From Pyrenopolyporus hunteri (lineage: Eukaryota; Ascomycota; Sordariomycetes; Xylariales; Hypoxylaceae): 64,000 nt of DNA. The stretch spans positions 306,414-370,413 of the forward strand of contig CADCXC010000006.1 in assembly GCA_902806595.1 (NCBI GenBank), given 5' to 3'. Below, one piece after another: positions 44,852 to 60,600 of the stretch. Position numbers and translations under genes: made by a program. Numbering within the stretch: position 1 is the first letter of the stretch; every line of letters starts with the position of its first letter. The notes under the pieces were generated by a model, which saw nothing but the letters and a program-made list of their open reading frames with translations, did no database searches and had not been told where the DNA came from.

Positions 44852-45632
44852 AAGTTTTATTATTAATACTCCCTAAAATTACTATCGAACCTTATTAACA
44901 CTTCTAATACATTAAAATACCTACCATATCTAACAACCCCACATACAAATCTACGTACAATCGTGTTAATATATAATATACACCTTATACCTTTTTTTAA
45001 TTAATTTAATTCCCACCATACATTCCACTATATATTTTATTATATCCCACCTATTTTAAAGATGTAAAATATAAAAAATACATCGTTAATTTCACTTTAA
45101 TTAAACCTTTTTAATAATATAAATTTCATATAGGTACATACCCTATTTCAAAAATTATTTAAATATAAAGTTAATTTTATATAAATATTTAAAGGTATTA
45201 AAAAGTGTTCGAAAAATATACGACCGTAAAAAAGGATTACATAACCACCCTTAACCACCACTTACATCCTTATTAAATTAAGTATATATTAAAATAACTT
45301 TTAAAATAAGATATATATCGATATAAAATTAATATTATTAAAAAAATTTAATTAAAACGAAATTAGCGATATATTTTTTATATTTTACATCTTTAAAATA
45401 AATAAGATATAATAAGATATATAATAAAATATATAATAAGATATATAATAGGATGTATATAATTAAATTAATTAAAAAAATATACCCGTATTCGATAAAA
45501 CTATTTAATTTACTATATTTTTATATAAAAATCTATTAATAGGGTCGAATATAGAATAAAAAATATATTTTTTATATTAAAAGTGTTAATAAAATTCGAT
45601 AATAAAACGAAGGAATATTAATAACAAAACTC
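44852..45632. mobile_element. Foldback / MITE-like element, copy 2
   Basis: 781 bp, the same length as copy 1 and alignable along its length in the same orientation. Its two arms are inverted repeats of each other, and the ends read AAGTTTT and, on the other strand, GAGTTTT. An 8-bp duplication ATTATTAA flanks it (44844-44851 and 45633-45640). In this copy plus-strand C is retained (for example ACTCCC and CCACC words) while plus-strand G outside CpG has mostly become A. No coding capacity. Confidence 0.88.
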
Positions 45633-48600
45633 ATTATTAATTAATAATTAATATTATATAAATTTTAATTTACGATATTTTTAACTTCGATTATAAATAT
45701 AATTATTAAAAAATAAAATTTATTTAACTTTTAATTATAAATAAATATAATTAATTTAATAAATTTAACGATATTAATAAAATTTAATAAAAATAATTAT
45801 ATATTTAAATTATTAATTATATAATTAATAATTTTATTAATAAATATTTTTCGAATTTTTATTAAAATTTAAATAATATAATCGAATATATCGATATTTT
45901 TTTTATTTTAAATTATTTATAATTATTATCGATAAATAAATAAAAAACATATAATATAAATTAAAAAAAAATAATTTTTTATTAAATTTTAATTAAAGAT
46001 TTTTATTTAATTTTAATTAAAATTTAATTTATTATTAATAAAACCGAAAATTTTTATATAATTAATAAATTTATTTTTTTATTTAAAAATATCGATAATT
46101 TAACTTTAAAAACAAATACGATATTATATTTTAAAACGAGTATTTTTCGATAAGTTAATTTTCTTTTAAATTAATTTTTTAAAAAAAAATCGAATAAAAA
46201 ATATAATAAAATTTTAAATATTATTAATTCGATAACATTTAAATAATATCGACGAAATAAAAAACTCGAATCTTTATAATTATATATTAAATATTAACGA
46301 TTAAAATAATAATTATTTAACGTTAATAAAAGTTATATATAATTATAAAAATTAAATTTATTTATTTATACGTATATTTAAATATATAAAACGATACGTT
46401 TTAATTTTTTTATTAAAATTAACGTAATTAATAAACGATATTTTTTTTAAAAAAATATATTAAATAATAAATTTTTATTATATTATTAAAAAAAATAAAA
46501 TAATAAAAATAAAATTATTTAAAAAAAATAAAACATTATAAATATATTATTTTATAATTTTATATAAATTTTATTTAATTTTAATATTACGTATTATAAA
46601 AACGATTCGAATATATAAATATAAAATAATTTAAAAATAAATTAATGAAATTTTCGAATCGTATTTTAAATAATAATAAAATATAATAATTTTTAAAATA
46701 ATATATTTATATTAATTATTTTTAAATTAACTTATATTTTAAATACGAATATTAATAAAAAATAAGTTTTAAAAAAATTATATTTATTAATTTATATTAT
46801 ATTTTAATAAAATTTAATTAAAATTTTAATTATTTATTATATAATATAAATAACATTTATTAAATAAAAATATCCGTATTTTATATATATAATTCGAGTA
46901 TATATATAAACTTATAAAAAAAAATATATATAAAAAAAATTAATTTTAAAAAAAAATAAAAAAAAAAAAGTTTTATTTTATTCGCGTATCGCGTAACGTT
47001 TTTATAATTATTTTATCACTTAAAAATATTTAACGTTAATTTTATTAAATTTTAATATTTTTTATATTATTAATTTCTTTTTAATTTTATACTTTTTATA
47101 CGATAATTAAATTAAAAAATATATTATAATTATAAAATTTAATTTTATAATTAAAAAACCTTTTATTTAATTAATTTATTTATAAAAACATTTAATTTAA
47201 TTTAATAATAAATTCTTTTTTATTATAAACGATTTTAATTTTTTATTTTTATTAATTAATATATATTTTATACTTCGAAAAAAGTTTTTTATTATTTAAA
47301 TGTTTTTTTAACGTAATAATTAAATTTTTTTTAAATTTCGAAAGTTAATTAATACATTAATTATATACATTTTAAACTTATAAAAAACATTAATTTTTAT
47401 AAAAAATCTTTAACGAAAATATTCGTTTCGTAAAAATAAAATATATTTTTAATAAAATATATATTTTATAAAAAAACTTTAATAAATATTACGATAAAAA
47501 TTTTTTATTACTTTCGATTTTATATAAACGTATTATAAAAATAATTTAATATTTATTTAATATTTAATACTTACATTTTATTAAACGACGATATTTAAAA
47601 ATTCGACGCGATTAAAATAAATTTTATTTTTTTATATTTTTTCGTTATTTTTAAATTTTATATAATACGAAATATAATTTCGAAGCGATATTAAAATATT
47701 CCACTTAAATTTATTTTTAAAGTTAAATATCTTTTCTTTTTATATATTTAATAAATTAATAATTAATAAAAATATATTAAATAATTATCGATTAAAGTAA
47801 ACAATCGAATAAATTAACGTTAAAAGTAATTTTTAAAATATTTAATTAATATTAACGAATATTTAAATAACGGCCGCCGTTTATTTTATCTTAAAAAAAT
47901 AATTTAATATTTATTATATATACGATAAAAATATATAAATTATAATATCTAACAAATAAAATATTTTTTAATTAATATTTAATTTTAAAATAAAGTCGAT
48001 TATTAATTTTATTATAAATGAAAAATATACCCAAATATATTTTCCGAAAATAAATATAATATCGAAAAAAAAAATAATTTAAAAAATTATCATATTTATT
48101 TTTTAAATTTATTTTATAATTAAAGTAATAACATTTAATTTAATTAATGTTAACTTTTTTTAACGGTTTTTATTAATTTATAATTTTTTATATAATAAAA
48201 TTAAATTCGACGTTATAAATATATAATATTTAATTAATTTAATTTAATAAATAATAAATATATATTTTTATAAATAAATTTTTTTTAATTTAAAAAATAA
48301 ATTTAATTTACGATATAATTAATAAAAAAAATTTTTTATAATTTTAAATATACGGTATAAATTAAACGAAAATACGAAATTTAATAATTTTTTCGAATTT
48401 TAAATACGATTTATATTATTTTTATTATTCGAAAACGATAAAAATAAATTTAATATTTAAATTATTTTTAACGATAAAAATAATATAAAATTATATTTTA
48501 TTATTTTCGTTAATAAAATATAAATTAATTTAACGATTTTAAAAAAATTAACTTTCGACTTTTAATAAATTAAAATAAAAAAAAATCCATTAATTATATA

Positions 48601-50401
48601 TTTATATTTAATTTACCGATTTTATTTCAATTATTTATACTTATTTTTATCTTCGATTTTATTTTACGATTATATAAATTTAACGTTATTAATACATTAT
48701 TTATTACCATTTAATTAAATATATTAAAGTTTACCATTTTAATTAAATTTTTAAAAGTTTAATTTTTTATTTTTTCGTTTTTTTAATTAATATATTTATT
48801 TTATAACCCGGTATTTTATAAAATAAATTATTAAAAAAATTAATTATTAACGATAATTTTATATTTAATAATAACGTTAAATATAAAAAAATAATACGAT
48901 ATTAATTAATATAATATAACGTTAATATTTTTCGAATAATTAACGTTTATAATAATAAAAAATAAAAGTTTAATTAAAGTAATTTAAAAGTATTTATTTA
49001 AAAGAACTTTTATATAAAACACGTTTTTAATTTCGAAGACGAAAATTTAACTTTATATTTAAAACGTAACGTTATTTTATAAGTTATTTTATAAATATAT
49101 TATCGAAATATTATTTTAAAGTAAATTTTTATTTATATTATTATTTTTTTAAAAATAAATTCATTTTTACATCTTAATTTTTTTTAATAAAAGTTTTAAT
49201 TTTATTATTTATTTAATATATAAAAAACGATGTCGAAAATATAATTAATGTATACGATAATTAATACGTCGAAAAAATATAACCGTTAAACTTTTTTATT
49301 ATTTCGACTTTAATAATAATTTTTTTAAAAGTTTTAAAAAGCGATAATAATGATAAATAATTAACTTAAACGCGATTTTATAATTATATTTTACTTTATT
49401 TTAATTATTAACGGATTTTTATTAATTAAATACGAAAAAACTTTTAAACTTTAAAACTTTTATCCGTTAAAAAAACGTATATTATAATAAATATATTTAA
49501 ATGATAATATAATAAAGTATAAACGTATTAATTACGATTAAAATAATTACAATTTTTTAATTTCGAAAATAAAATTAAAATTATCCGAAATTTATAATAT
49601 ATAAAAAATAAATACGTAAAATTAACGTAAAAAAAATTACTTCGAATAAAATATTAATAATAAAATATATAACGTAAATATAATATAAATAATAATATTA
49701 TTAATTATAATAATTAATTAATTATTATAATATTATTATTATATAAAATATTTTTATTTAATATATAATAAATAATAAAATTAAATATTTTAATTAAATA
49801 AATAAAAATAATTATATTAAAAATAATTATTAACGTTTAATTATAACTATAAAAATAATTAAATTTTCCTTTATAATAATTTTAATAATTACATTTATTA
49901 ATATTTATTATATATATATTTAATATATAAATAAAAAACGTAGTTTAAATAATAAATTTAATAATAAAATAATAAAAAAATACGTTAAATATTTAAATAA
50001 TAAAAAATTTACTTTAATTTTAAATTACCATAAATTCGAACTTTAAAAAATTACTTAAATAAATAAATACTTACTTAAATAATTATTTACTTTTTTATTT
50101 AAATATTTATTTATTTAATAAATATATATTTTACGTTAATATTATAAAAAAAAAAATAAAAATTAAATCGTAACTTTTAAAATAATAAAATTTATAAAAA
50201 GAAGTAACGAAGTTATCTTTATAAGTTATTTTTATATAAACGAAATATATATTATAAATTTTCGTTTTTACTTTTATAATATTTTTATAATTATTTTAAT
50301 AATTTTTATAAATATCGTATTAATTAATAATTTACATCGTTTTAAAACGTTCGTTAATATAAATTTAATAATTTTAATTATATTTTATTTAATATTAAAT
50401 A

Positions 50402-51611
50402 TATCACGATTTAATACGATGAGTTTAACTTTATTAAATAACCGACATCAAAGCTTTAATCGAATATACCGTCGAAGTTTATATATAAAACCGCGGTTTT
50501 TTAAACCGTAATTTAATTTTTTTTTTTTTTTATAATATTAATAAAATTTAATTATTAATTTTTAATATTATACGTTATATTAAAGTAATAATAAATTTAT
50601 AATATAATTTAATTAATTTTATAATAAATTAATTTTAAATTTATAATATTTTATAAAAAATAAACGATATATTATATACGATAAACGATATATATACATA
50701 TTATTTTTTACTCGATAATTTTACAATTATTTTAATAACTTTAATTATAATAATCGTATTAATTTATCATTTATATAATTTTAAAATTTATTTAAATATA
50801 AATTTAATAATATTAATTATATTTTATTAAAACTTTTATAATATTATTTATTTTATTATTTAAATTAATTAAATTTATTTTAAAAAAAATTATATAATTA
50901 ATTTTATTATTTAAAACGATATTATTAATTTATAATAACATTTAATTTTATTTAAATTTTATTTTTTAAAATAATTTAACTTTTATAATTTTTTAATTTT
51001 ATAATTATTATTTCGATATTATATATTTTTATTATAAATTTAAAGCCGGTTTTTATACTATTTATACCGTTTTTTATTAATCCTTTTAATTTTAATTTTA
51101 ATTAAAATAATTTAAATAAAAATTTTATCGATAAAAATATATTATTTTTCGTCGAAATTTATCATTTTAAATATTTTAATACGTATTTAACATTATTATA
51201 ATTTTTTACTTTAAACGATAAAAGTATTAATTTTAATTTTATTTATTATATTTATTATATTATCGTTAAAAACGTTTAATTAAATATATATTAATCGAAT
51301 TTAAATAATAGGTTTAAAATTTTTTAAATTATATTTAAAAATTTTATTACCGTAATTTTTTTTTTCGTAATTTAATAACGGTATTTTTCGAATTAAAATA
51401 TATTATTTTTATATTTAAATAAAATTTAAACGTAAGTTTATTTCATTTTATTAATTATTTAATATAACGTGTAATATCGAAAATTAAAAATTAAATTTCG
51501 TTAATATTATAAAAAAAAAAAAAAAAATTAAATTACGATTCGAAAAATCGCGGTTTTATACATAAATTTCGATTGTTTAATAAGTTAAATTAACCGTATC
51601 GAATTATAATA
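50402..51611. mobile_element. TIR DNA element of about 1.2 kb, RIP-degraded
   Basis: The segment starting TATCACGATTTAATACG matches the reverse complement of the segment ending at 51611, differing almost only by C/T and G/A. The match runs about 160-185 bp inward (a shared AAAACCGCG core, then a long T run and AATATTATACG-like sequence); the left arm has about 25 extra bases. TA lies on both outer sides (50400-50401 and 51612-51613), the expected Tc1/mariner duplication. No transposase motif survives or can be read, so it may be a non-autonomous derivative. The exact ends are uncertain by a few bases. Confidence 0.7.
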
Positions 51612-54600
51612 TAATCTTAATATTAATATTATTTTAAAACTTTATTTAATCGTTTTAATTTTTAATTATTAAATATTTTTTTACGGTAACTTATCGTATT
51701 TATAACAAATTTTTCGAATTTATAATATACCTTTTCGTAAATTTCGTATTTTATCGAAAAAAAATAACGAAGTCGTTTATATTTACGATAAATATTATAA
51801 AATTTCTTTATTTTATTACAATTTTAAATAAATATATATTATATTTAAAATTATTAACATTTAATTTATTAATAATACGATAAATCGTTATTTAAAAAAT
51901 TTAACGACACATTTAAAAATCGATAAATTAAATAATACACTTTTTTTTTATATTAATATTTATATAATAATCGATAAAAAAAAATTAACTTTTTTCCTTA
52001 AATTCGAAAAGAAATAATATATATTAATAATATATATATTTTATTTACGACTTTAATATATTTTTAAATAAAAATTTTTATATTATAATTATAAATGTTA
52101 AATTTTATATGGTTTTAACCGTTAATTTTTTTTCGTACGATTCGTTTGATTTATTTTTAATATTTCGATATTACGTATATTCGAATCGAACGTTAAATCG
52201 GTTAATATTTTTATTCGTTAAATTAAAAACGCCGGGGAAATATTTATTATTTTTACGTAATTTATTCGATTAATATTTACGATTTTTTTTATATTTATTA
52301 CTTATATTCGAAATAAATTAAACGATTTTCGAAATAATAAATATTTTTAATTTATACGAAATTAAACGTTTCGAAAATATTTTTTCGTTTTTTAAAAATA
52401 AATAATATATTTTAATAACGATAATAATATATATTCGTAAAATATTAATAACGACGAAAAAAAATATTATAAAAGTCGAAAATTTCATCGTTAAAATATT
52501 TTAAATAACGATTTAATATTTAATTTATCGTTATTTTCGAAATTTATTAATAATAATAATTATAATAATTATATAAAAAAAATAAAAGTTAAAACGAAAG
52601 TTTTTTTCGATTATAAAATTTTTTTTATAAAAAAAACCGTTTTTTAAAAATATGAAAATTAATATTAAATATAATATTAATTAAATTTATAAAATAATAA
52701 ATAAAATATACGAAACGAATTAATACGTTTTTATATTAATAATGTTAATATAAAAGTTTTTAAATAATTTTATTCGAATAAAAATATAACTTCGTTATTT
52801 ATATTTTAATAATTAAAAAAAATTTCGATATTATTATATTTTATATATTATTAACGACTTTTTTCGCGTCGTTATTATTTTTTATCTTTTTTTTTAACTT
52901 TAATCTTTTTAATAATTTTAATTTATATCGTTAAATAAATTATTTAAATTATTTAAATAAAATACGTCGTTATTTTAAAATTTCGATAATAATTTATATG
53001 CAAATCGAAATTTAATTATTCGACGTTTTTTAATTATATAATTTATATTAAAAAGTATATTATTTTATTACGTCGTTATTATTAAAGTTATATTTAATAA
53101 TTATTTAATATTAATTTAAATTTTTTAAAAGGGTTTATTTTAAAGTTTTTTATAATCGATAATTATTTATTATATATTTTTTAAATAATTTTAAAAGATT
53201 TATTATATTAAATTTTTTATTAATATCGATTAAATAAAATTTATATGTGGAAATATATAAAAAAGTACAATTATATAAATAAAATTATTATTAATGTTAT
53301 TATTTTTTATTAATCGATTTATACTTAAATTTTACGAAAATTATTATATCGAAAAATTAAAAATTTTATTTAATTTTATTTTATTTATATTTTTATAATA
53401 CGTTATATAATAAAAATAACTTTTATTTATTTTTTTTTTTATATTTATAATTTTCATAAATATTTATATAATTTATTAAATTATAAAATAACTTTAATAT
53501 TAATTTATTAACCGTAATATATATTTTTATAATATTTAAAAATTTAATCGTTTAAATTTACTTTATAAATTTATATATTTAAGAAAATAAATTTAATAAT
53601 ATATATATTTAAAAACGTAAATTTAATAACGTAAACTTAAAAAAACAAACATATATTTAATTTTTTTCGAAAAATTTATATTTTAAAAGTCGAAAAATAA
53701 ATTTCGAAGGAATTTTAATGTCGTTATATTTAAAAAAAATATAGTAATTTTCGTTAATAAAGTTTTTATTATTATTATTATAAAATATTACGAAAAATAA
53801 TAAATTTAAAACTCGATTAATTATAAAAAACGTATAAATATTAATTTTATTAAAGTTTTATAAATTATTTAAGAGATTAAATTTATTAAAATAATTATTT
53901 AAATTATTTTCGGATTTTTTTTCGAAATTATAATTATTAAATTCGAAATTCGATTTAAAGTTATTATCGTTATTTAATCTCGTATATTTATCGTCGTAAA
54001 AATCGTAATTAATATAATTATAATTAATATTAATTTAATTATAACAACGTTATTATTTAATAGTAAAAAAACCTAATTTTTTTATATTAATAATTTTAAC
54101 ATTTAATTTATTAAATTTAATCGAAAAAAAAATTTAAATAATTTTTTTTAAATTTTCGTTAATATTAATAAAATTAATAAAAAACACGTTATTTTTTTTA
54201 ATATTATTAAATATAACGAAAGTATATTTATTATAAAAATTTTAAGTTAATTTAATAAATAAATATTTTATAAATATTCGAAAAATCGATATTAAAAAAA
54301 TATTATAATAATATATAAACATTTTTATATCGAAATCGTTAAATTTATTTAAAAGATTTAATACGTACGTATATAAATAATAACGATTATTTACGTTTTT
54401 ATCGAATTTCGAAAAAATTATAAAAACGTTATAATCGAAAAAATGGTAAATATTATTACGAAAATATATTTTATTATTATTAAAAATATATGTAGTATTA
54501 ATTTTATAAATTAAAAGAAATTTTTATATATTATTTCTTTTTATTTAAACGTTTATATTTTTAAAAATAATATAATTATTTTAAATATACGTAAAATATA

Positions 54601-57600
54601 ATATAACGATATAAAGTATTTAATTAAAATTATACGTAGAAAGATTTATTAAAAGATTTATTTAAAATAAAAATATTTTTCGTTACGATTTAAAAAAAAA
54701 TAAAAAAAAATGTTCATTTTATAAAATTTGAAATAATAAGATATAAATTATTTAATAAATTAATTAATGTAAAAATATATATTAAAAATATATATATAAT
54801 TTATTATTATTATAATCGAAATAATAAAAATAATATCGATTTAATAGTAAAATATAATCGATAAAAATAATGTAAGTAATTATAAAATTAAAAAATTAAA
54901 ATAAAAATAAATGTTTTAAATTAAAATTTAAATTTTTATCGTTTTTATATATATTATTAATAATAATATAATAAGTATAATAAATTAAATTATAATACAC
55001 GCCGTAAATTTCGATAAAATTTCGATTAAAAATTCGAAAAAATAATATTAAAATCGACGTTTTATAATTAAAATAATAAATAATAATTTAATATTTTAAT
55101 TTATTACGATAAATTTTATTAAAAAAAAAGGTATATTAAATAAAAGATTTAAAATTTATTTTATTATTAATATAATAAATACGATATAATATTAAAATAT
55201 TAAATATAAAATAAATATAATATCGATATTAAAAATTTAATATTAAAAAAAATAAAAAAAAAATATAAAAAAAAATAACGTTTAATAAAAATTAAATATT
55301 TAATTTTTATTAATTTATTTACATTTTTATGTATTTAATTTATTTAATTAAATAAAAATGTAAAAAAGAAATAAAAAATAATTTAATTAATTATTTATAT
55401 ATATTAAAATTAAATTTATACGTATTTATTATTACGTAAAATAATAAAATTATTTTTATTATTATTATTATTATAATTATTATTATAAATTATATATTTT
55501 TATAATTAAAAATTTATAATTATAGTTTATAAATTATAATATAATTAATTTTTTTTACGAAAAAAAATTTTCGAAATAAAAATTTAAAAATATTTTAAAT
55601 ATAATTTATAATTAAAAAAAATAAATTAAAATTAAATTATTTTTAAAATTATAATTAAATTTACTTTAATATTTATTATTTTTACGACGTTAAATTATAA
55701 TATTTTTACTTTTACTTTTATTTTTATTTTTATTTTAAATAAAATTAATATTATTTACTTTTATACTTCCTTTACTTTTAAAATTTTTCATATTTTTTAT
55801 CGATGATAATAAATTTAATTTAAATTAAATATTTTAATTTAAATTTAAACATTTATTTAAATTAATATAATTAAATAATCGAAATAATAATTTTAAACGT
55901 TTTAATAAATAATTATATTTATTATAATTAAACGATCGAAATAATATTATCGAATTTTAACCTTTAAATAAACGATTATTTTTAAATATATTAAATTATA
56001 TATTTTTATAAAACTTTTTTTCGAAATATTTATCGATATTATAAAAATTAAAGTTATTAAAATTAAAAGTATTCAATATATTATTTTTAATAATAATGGT
56101 TTTATTTTCGGTAATTTTATTTAAATTAAAATTATTATTAAACGATTAAAAAAGTATTTTTAAATTTTTAAATAAATTATTATAAAATTTAACGTTAAAA
56201 TATTTATCGTAAAATATATTAATATCGATTTTTATTTTATTTACGTTATATTTATTATTTATAAAAGTGTAAATTTTATAAATTTCGATTTAAAATTTAT
56301 AATCGATATTTTTAATAATTTGATTTTTTATTTATAGCTTTTTTTTAAAATAAATAAAAGTAAGAAATAAATTAAAAATTTTTTTTTAATAACGATATTA
56401 ATTTAAAGTAATATAATAAAATTATTAAAAATAAATTATATAAAATAAATAAAAAAGTATTCGATGGAAATTTTATTAATAAATAAATATTATAAATTAT
56501 AATATAAATTAATTATTTTTAAATTTATTTTTTTTATTTAACGAAAATTAAAATATATAAGTGATTAATGTAAATAAATAACGTTTAATATATTTAAGAA
56601 TAAAAGTAAAATAATTTTAATTTAAAAAATAATAAATATTTTAACAAATAAGTAAAAAATTTATTAATGTATTAAAAAAATTATTTTATTTTAACTTAAT
56701 ATTATTAATATATTTACATATTATATTTTAATTAAATTAATTTTTTATTATTAAAAAAACGATGTAGTTTAAATAAAATTTAATAAATGTTTCGATAATA
56801 TAATAAATTTTAATAAAAAATTATTAAAAAAATTTTCGAAAAAATTTTAATTATAATTAATTTCGTTCGAATTTAAATAATTTTAAACGATAATACGATT
56901 ATTTCGTATATAAATAATTCGATTATAAATAAATTATCGAATGTATTTATCGATATAATCGAATAAAAAAATTTTTATTTTTATTATCTTTATTTTTATT
57001 ATTATCGTTATTATTTTTTTCGTAATTATTTACGAAAGTTTATTAAAACGACGATAATTTAATAAAAAAACGTTAATAATCGAAATTTAATTATATAAAA
57101 TAATGGTTTAAATATTTTTTATTAATAATCGAATATTTAATATATTTAATAATTATAAATATTACTTATAATTATTATTATTATAATTTAAAATATAAAA
57201 GAAATAATAATTTTTCCGTAAAATATTATTTAAAGGTATAATAATAAAAATTAAATTTATAATTTTAAAAAAAAAAACATATAATTAATTATTTTATTTT
57301 ACTTTATTTAAAAATTAAACATTCCTAATTATTATATATAAAATATAATATATAATTATATAATTAATATTACTATTATTAAAAATATTAAAAGTAAATA
57401 ATAACTTTAAATTAAAATAATTCGAATAATAAAAATTAATAACGCGTTATAATTTATTACGTAAATAATTTAAAAAAAACGTTATAATTTAAAAATAATA
57501 AATTTTTAATATAATTATTATATAAATATATATATAAAATTATTTAACGTTATAAAAATTAATATAAAAAATAATAATAATTATTTATTTATTTATTTAA

Positions 57601-60600
57601 ATGTATACGATGTAATGTTAAAATTATATAAAATATATGATTTTCTAATACCGAAAAAATACGTATAATTTTTTTTATATAAATATATATAAATATCGAA
57701 TATATTAATACATTAAAAATTTATTAAATAAATATAAAATCACTTCGCCGTAAAAAATTAAAAAGTTACGATTATAAAACCAATTAAATTAACAATTAAA
57801 AAAAAATATTATATATAAAAAATAAACAAATAAATGTTATAATAATGTTTTTTTCGAAATATATTACATATATAATTTACCATTTAAAACTCGTAATTTT
57901 TATATAATTTATTTAAACTTTTTAAATTAATTATTAATTATTAATTATTAATTATTAACTCGATTTTTTAATTAAATATTTATAATATTTTTATTTATTA
58001 ATATTTATTTTAATTAACTTTTATAATAAAAAATTACGATATTATAAAAAATAATAAATATAAATATAATTTTTATTTCGAATTTTTTTTTAAAATAAAT
58101 ATTAAATTTCGATTAATTATATTAATAGTAAATAATAAAATAAATAATTTAAATATTATTACATATTAATTTATATAAAATAATACATTTTAATACTTTA
58201 ATTTTTTAACGTTTTTTTTTTTCGAAATAAAATTTTATTTTATTAATTAATAATATTAAATAATATTTTTACTCGAAGTTATATTATTTTTATTAAAGTT
58301 ATATTTTTTTAAATTTTATATAATATATAATATATAAAATAACTCGAATATTTTTACTCGAAATTATATTATTTTTAATTAATATATATTTTTTTAATTT
58401 TATATTATATAATACGACATTTTTACTTACGATTTTATTATTTTTTTTAATTAATTTATTATATTTTAAATATTATATAAAGCTTTTTTTTACTTTAATT
58501 TATATATATTTTTTTATTTTTATATCTTATTTATTTTATTTTTATATTATTATATTATATATATTAACTATATTAATAAATATTTTACAAATTTAAATTT
58601 TATTTATTTTAAATTTTATATATATTTATTTAATTTAAAAAATTATTTAATTTAAAAAATTATTTAATTTATTTATATATATCGTTTATTTTATATTTAT
58701 ATTATTATATTATATATATTAAATATATTAAAGTATACGTAAATATAATATATATTTTTAAACATTAAAATAAAATTATAATAAAACGTATCGAACCCGT
58801 TTTTTATATTTAAATTTTTTTTTACATTTCCTTTTATTTTATTATTTATTTAAGTAATTATTTTTATATATAATTTAAATAATTAACATTAAAATAAAAA
58901 ATATTAACTTCGATTTTATAGGATAATTTAACTTATAATTTAATTTTTTTATTATAACGTAATTTATAATTTTATTTAATAATAAAATTTTAAAAATAAC
59001 GAATATATTAATCGTATAATAAAGTTAATAAATTTTAAATATATTATAATAAATATAAAATAATATAAATATTTTTACTTATAAATTTATATTAATACAC
59101 GTAAAAAAAACATTATTAATATTAATACGCACTTTAATTATATAAATGTACGCTTTAACTATATAAATACGTATATTATTAACTTTAATACGCGAATAAA
59201 TATTCGATTCGACGTTTTCGATACCCGTTTTAAAGTTCGATTCGAAATATTATAAATAATTTTCATCTTTTTTTTTATATTTAATTATTTAAATGTTTAA
59301 ATATTAATTAATATTTTATCATAAGAAATATAATATTTTCGCACGATTTATTAATAATTATATTATAAATTTAAATATTAAATTAAAGTTATTTCGATTT
59401 ATAAAAATTAATATTTTTATTTATTAATTAAAAAATAAATTAATAAATAATTTTCGAATATTATTTAATAAAAGTTTAATTAATTTAAATATATAATTAT
59501 ATTTACTTTTAATAATTATCGATTTAAATCGAATTTTATCGATTTTAAATGTAGATTTTTTTAAAATAACGTTAATAAAATTATAAAAAATTTTTATAAC
59601 GATTAAATTAATAAATATACGTTTATTTTAATTATTAAAAATTATATAAACGTAAAAAAAAATTATTATTATAAAAGGTTTTTAAAATAAAATTATATTA
59701 AATAAATGGTCGATTTTATAATATTATAATAAACATATATAAAACTTATATTTTTTCGAGTTACGATTAAATTTTTTTTTTTTTTTCGTAATATTAATAT
59801 ATTTTATTTCCTTCGTTTTTATTTAATTTTTTAATTTATAATAAAATATATTTTATAAACGTATAAATTTTTTAAAGTTATTTTTATAATAATAAATAAT
59901 CCTTTATCGTAAATATATTAATTTTTTTTATAATTATATTAACGTTTTAATATCACACGATAAAATTTAATAAATACGTCGTAATTAATATAAATATAAA
60001 AAAATATATTTACGATATAAAATTACTTATTATTATAAAAGTATTTATTATAAAATATAAATTTTATAATTTAATATATTTATAATAAATTAATGTTAAA
60101 TAAATATTACGGTAATAATAAAATATACGATATAATAAATTAAAATTAAATTTTATTAATGTTAAAAAAAAAAAATTTAAATTACGATTTTATATAAATA
60201 TATTAAAGGCGAAATTAATTAATGCTTCGATGTAAATAAATTAAATTAATATTATTACGTTTAATATTTATTATTTATTTTATACGAACGATTATTAAAT
60301 CGCGATATTTTTAAAAAAGTATTAAATTAATACATTAAAACGACTATTTTTTAAAACATTAAAAAACTTACGTATATTTAATAATAAACTTAAGTTTTTA
60401 ATATATTATAAATAAAATTTTAATTTAAAAATTTATAAATTTAATTATATTATTTTTCCCGTAAATTAAAAATTAATTATTTAAAATAAATCGATTATAA
60501 TTTATTTTATCGTAAATTTATTTATAAAATTTTAACGTAATATTTTTTATAATATATAATATTTAATCGATATTATAAACTTTTTATTTTTTTTACATTT

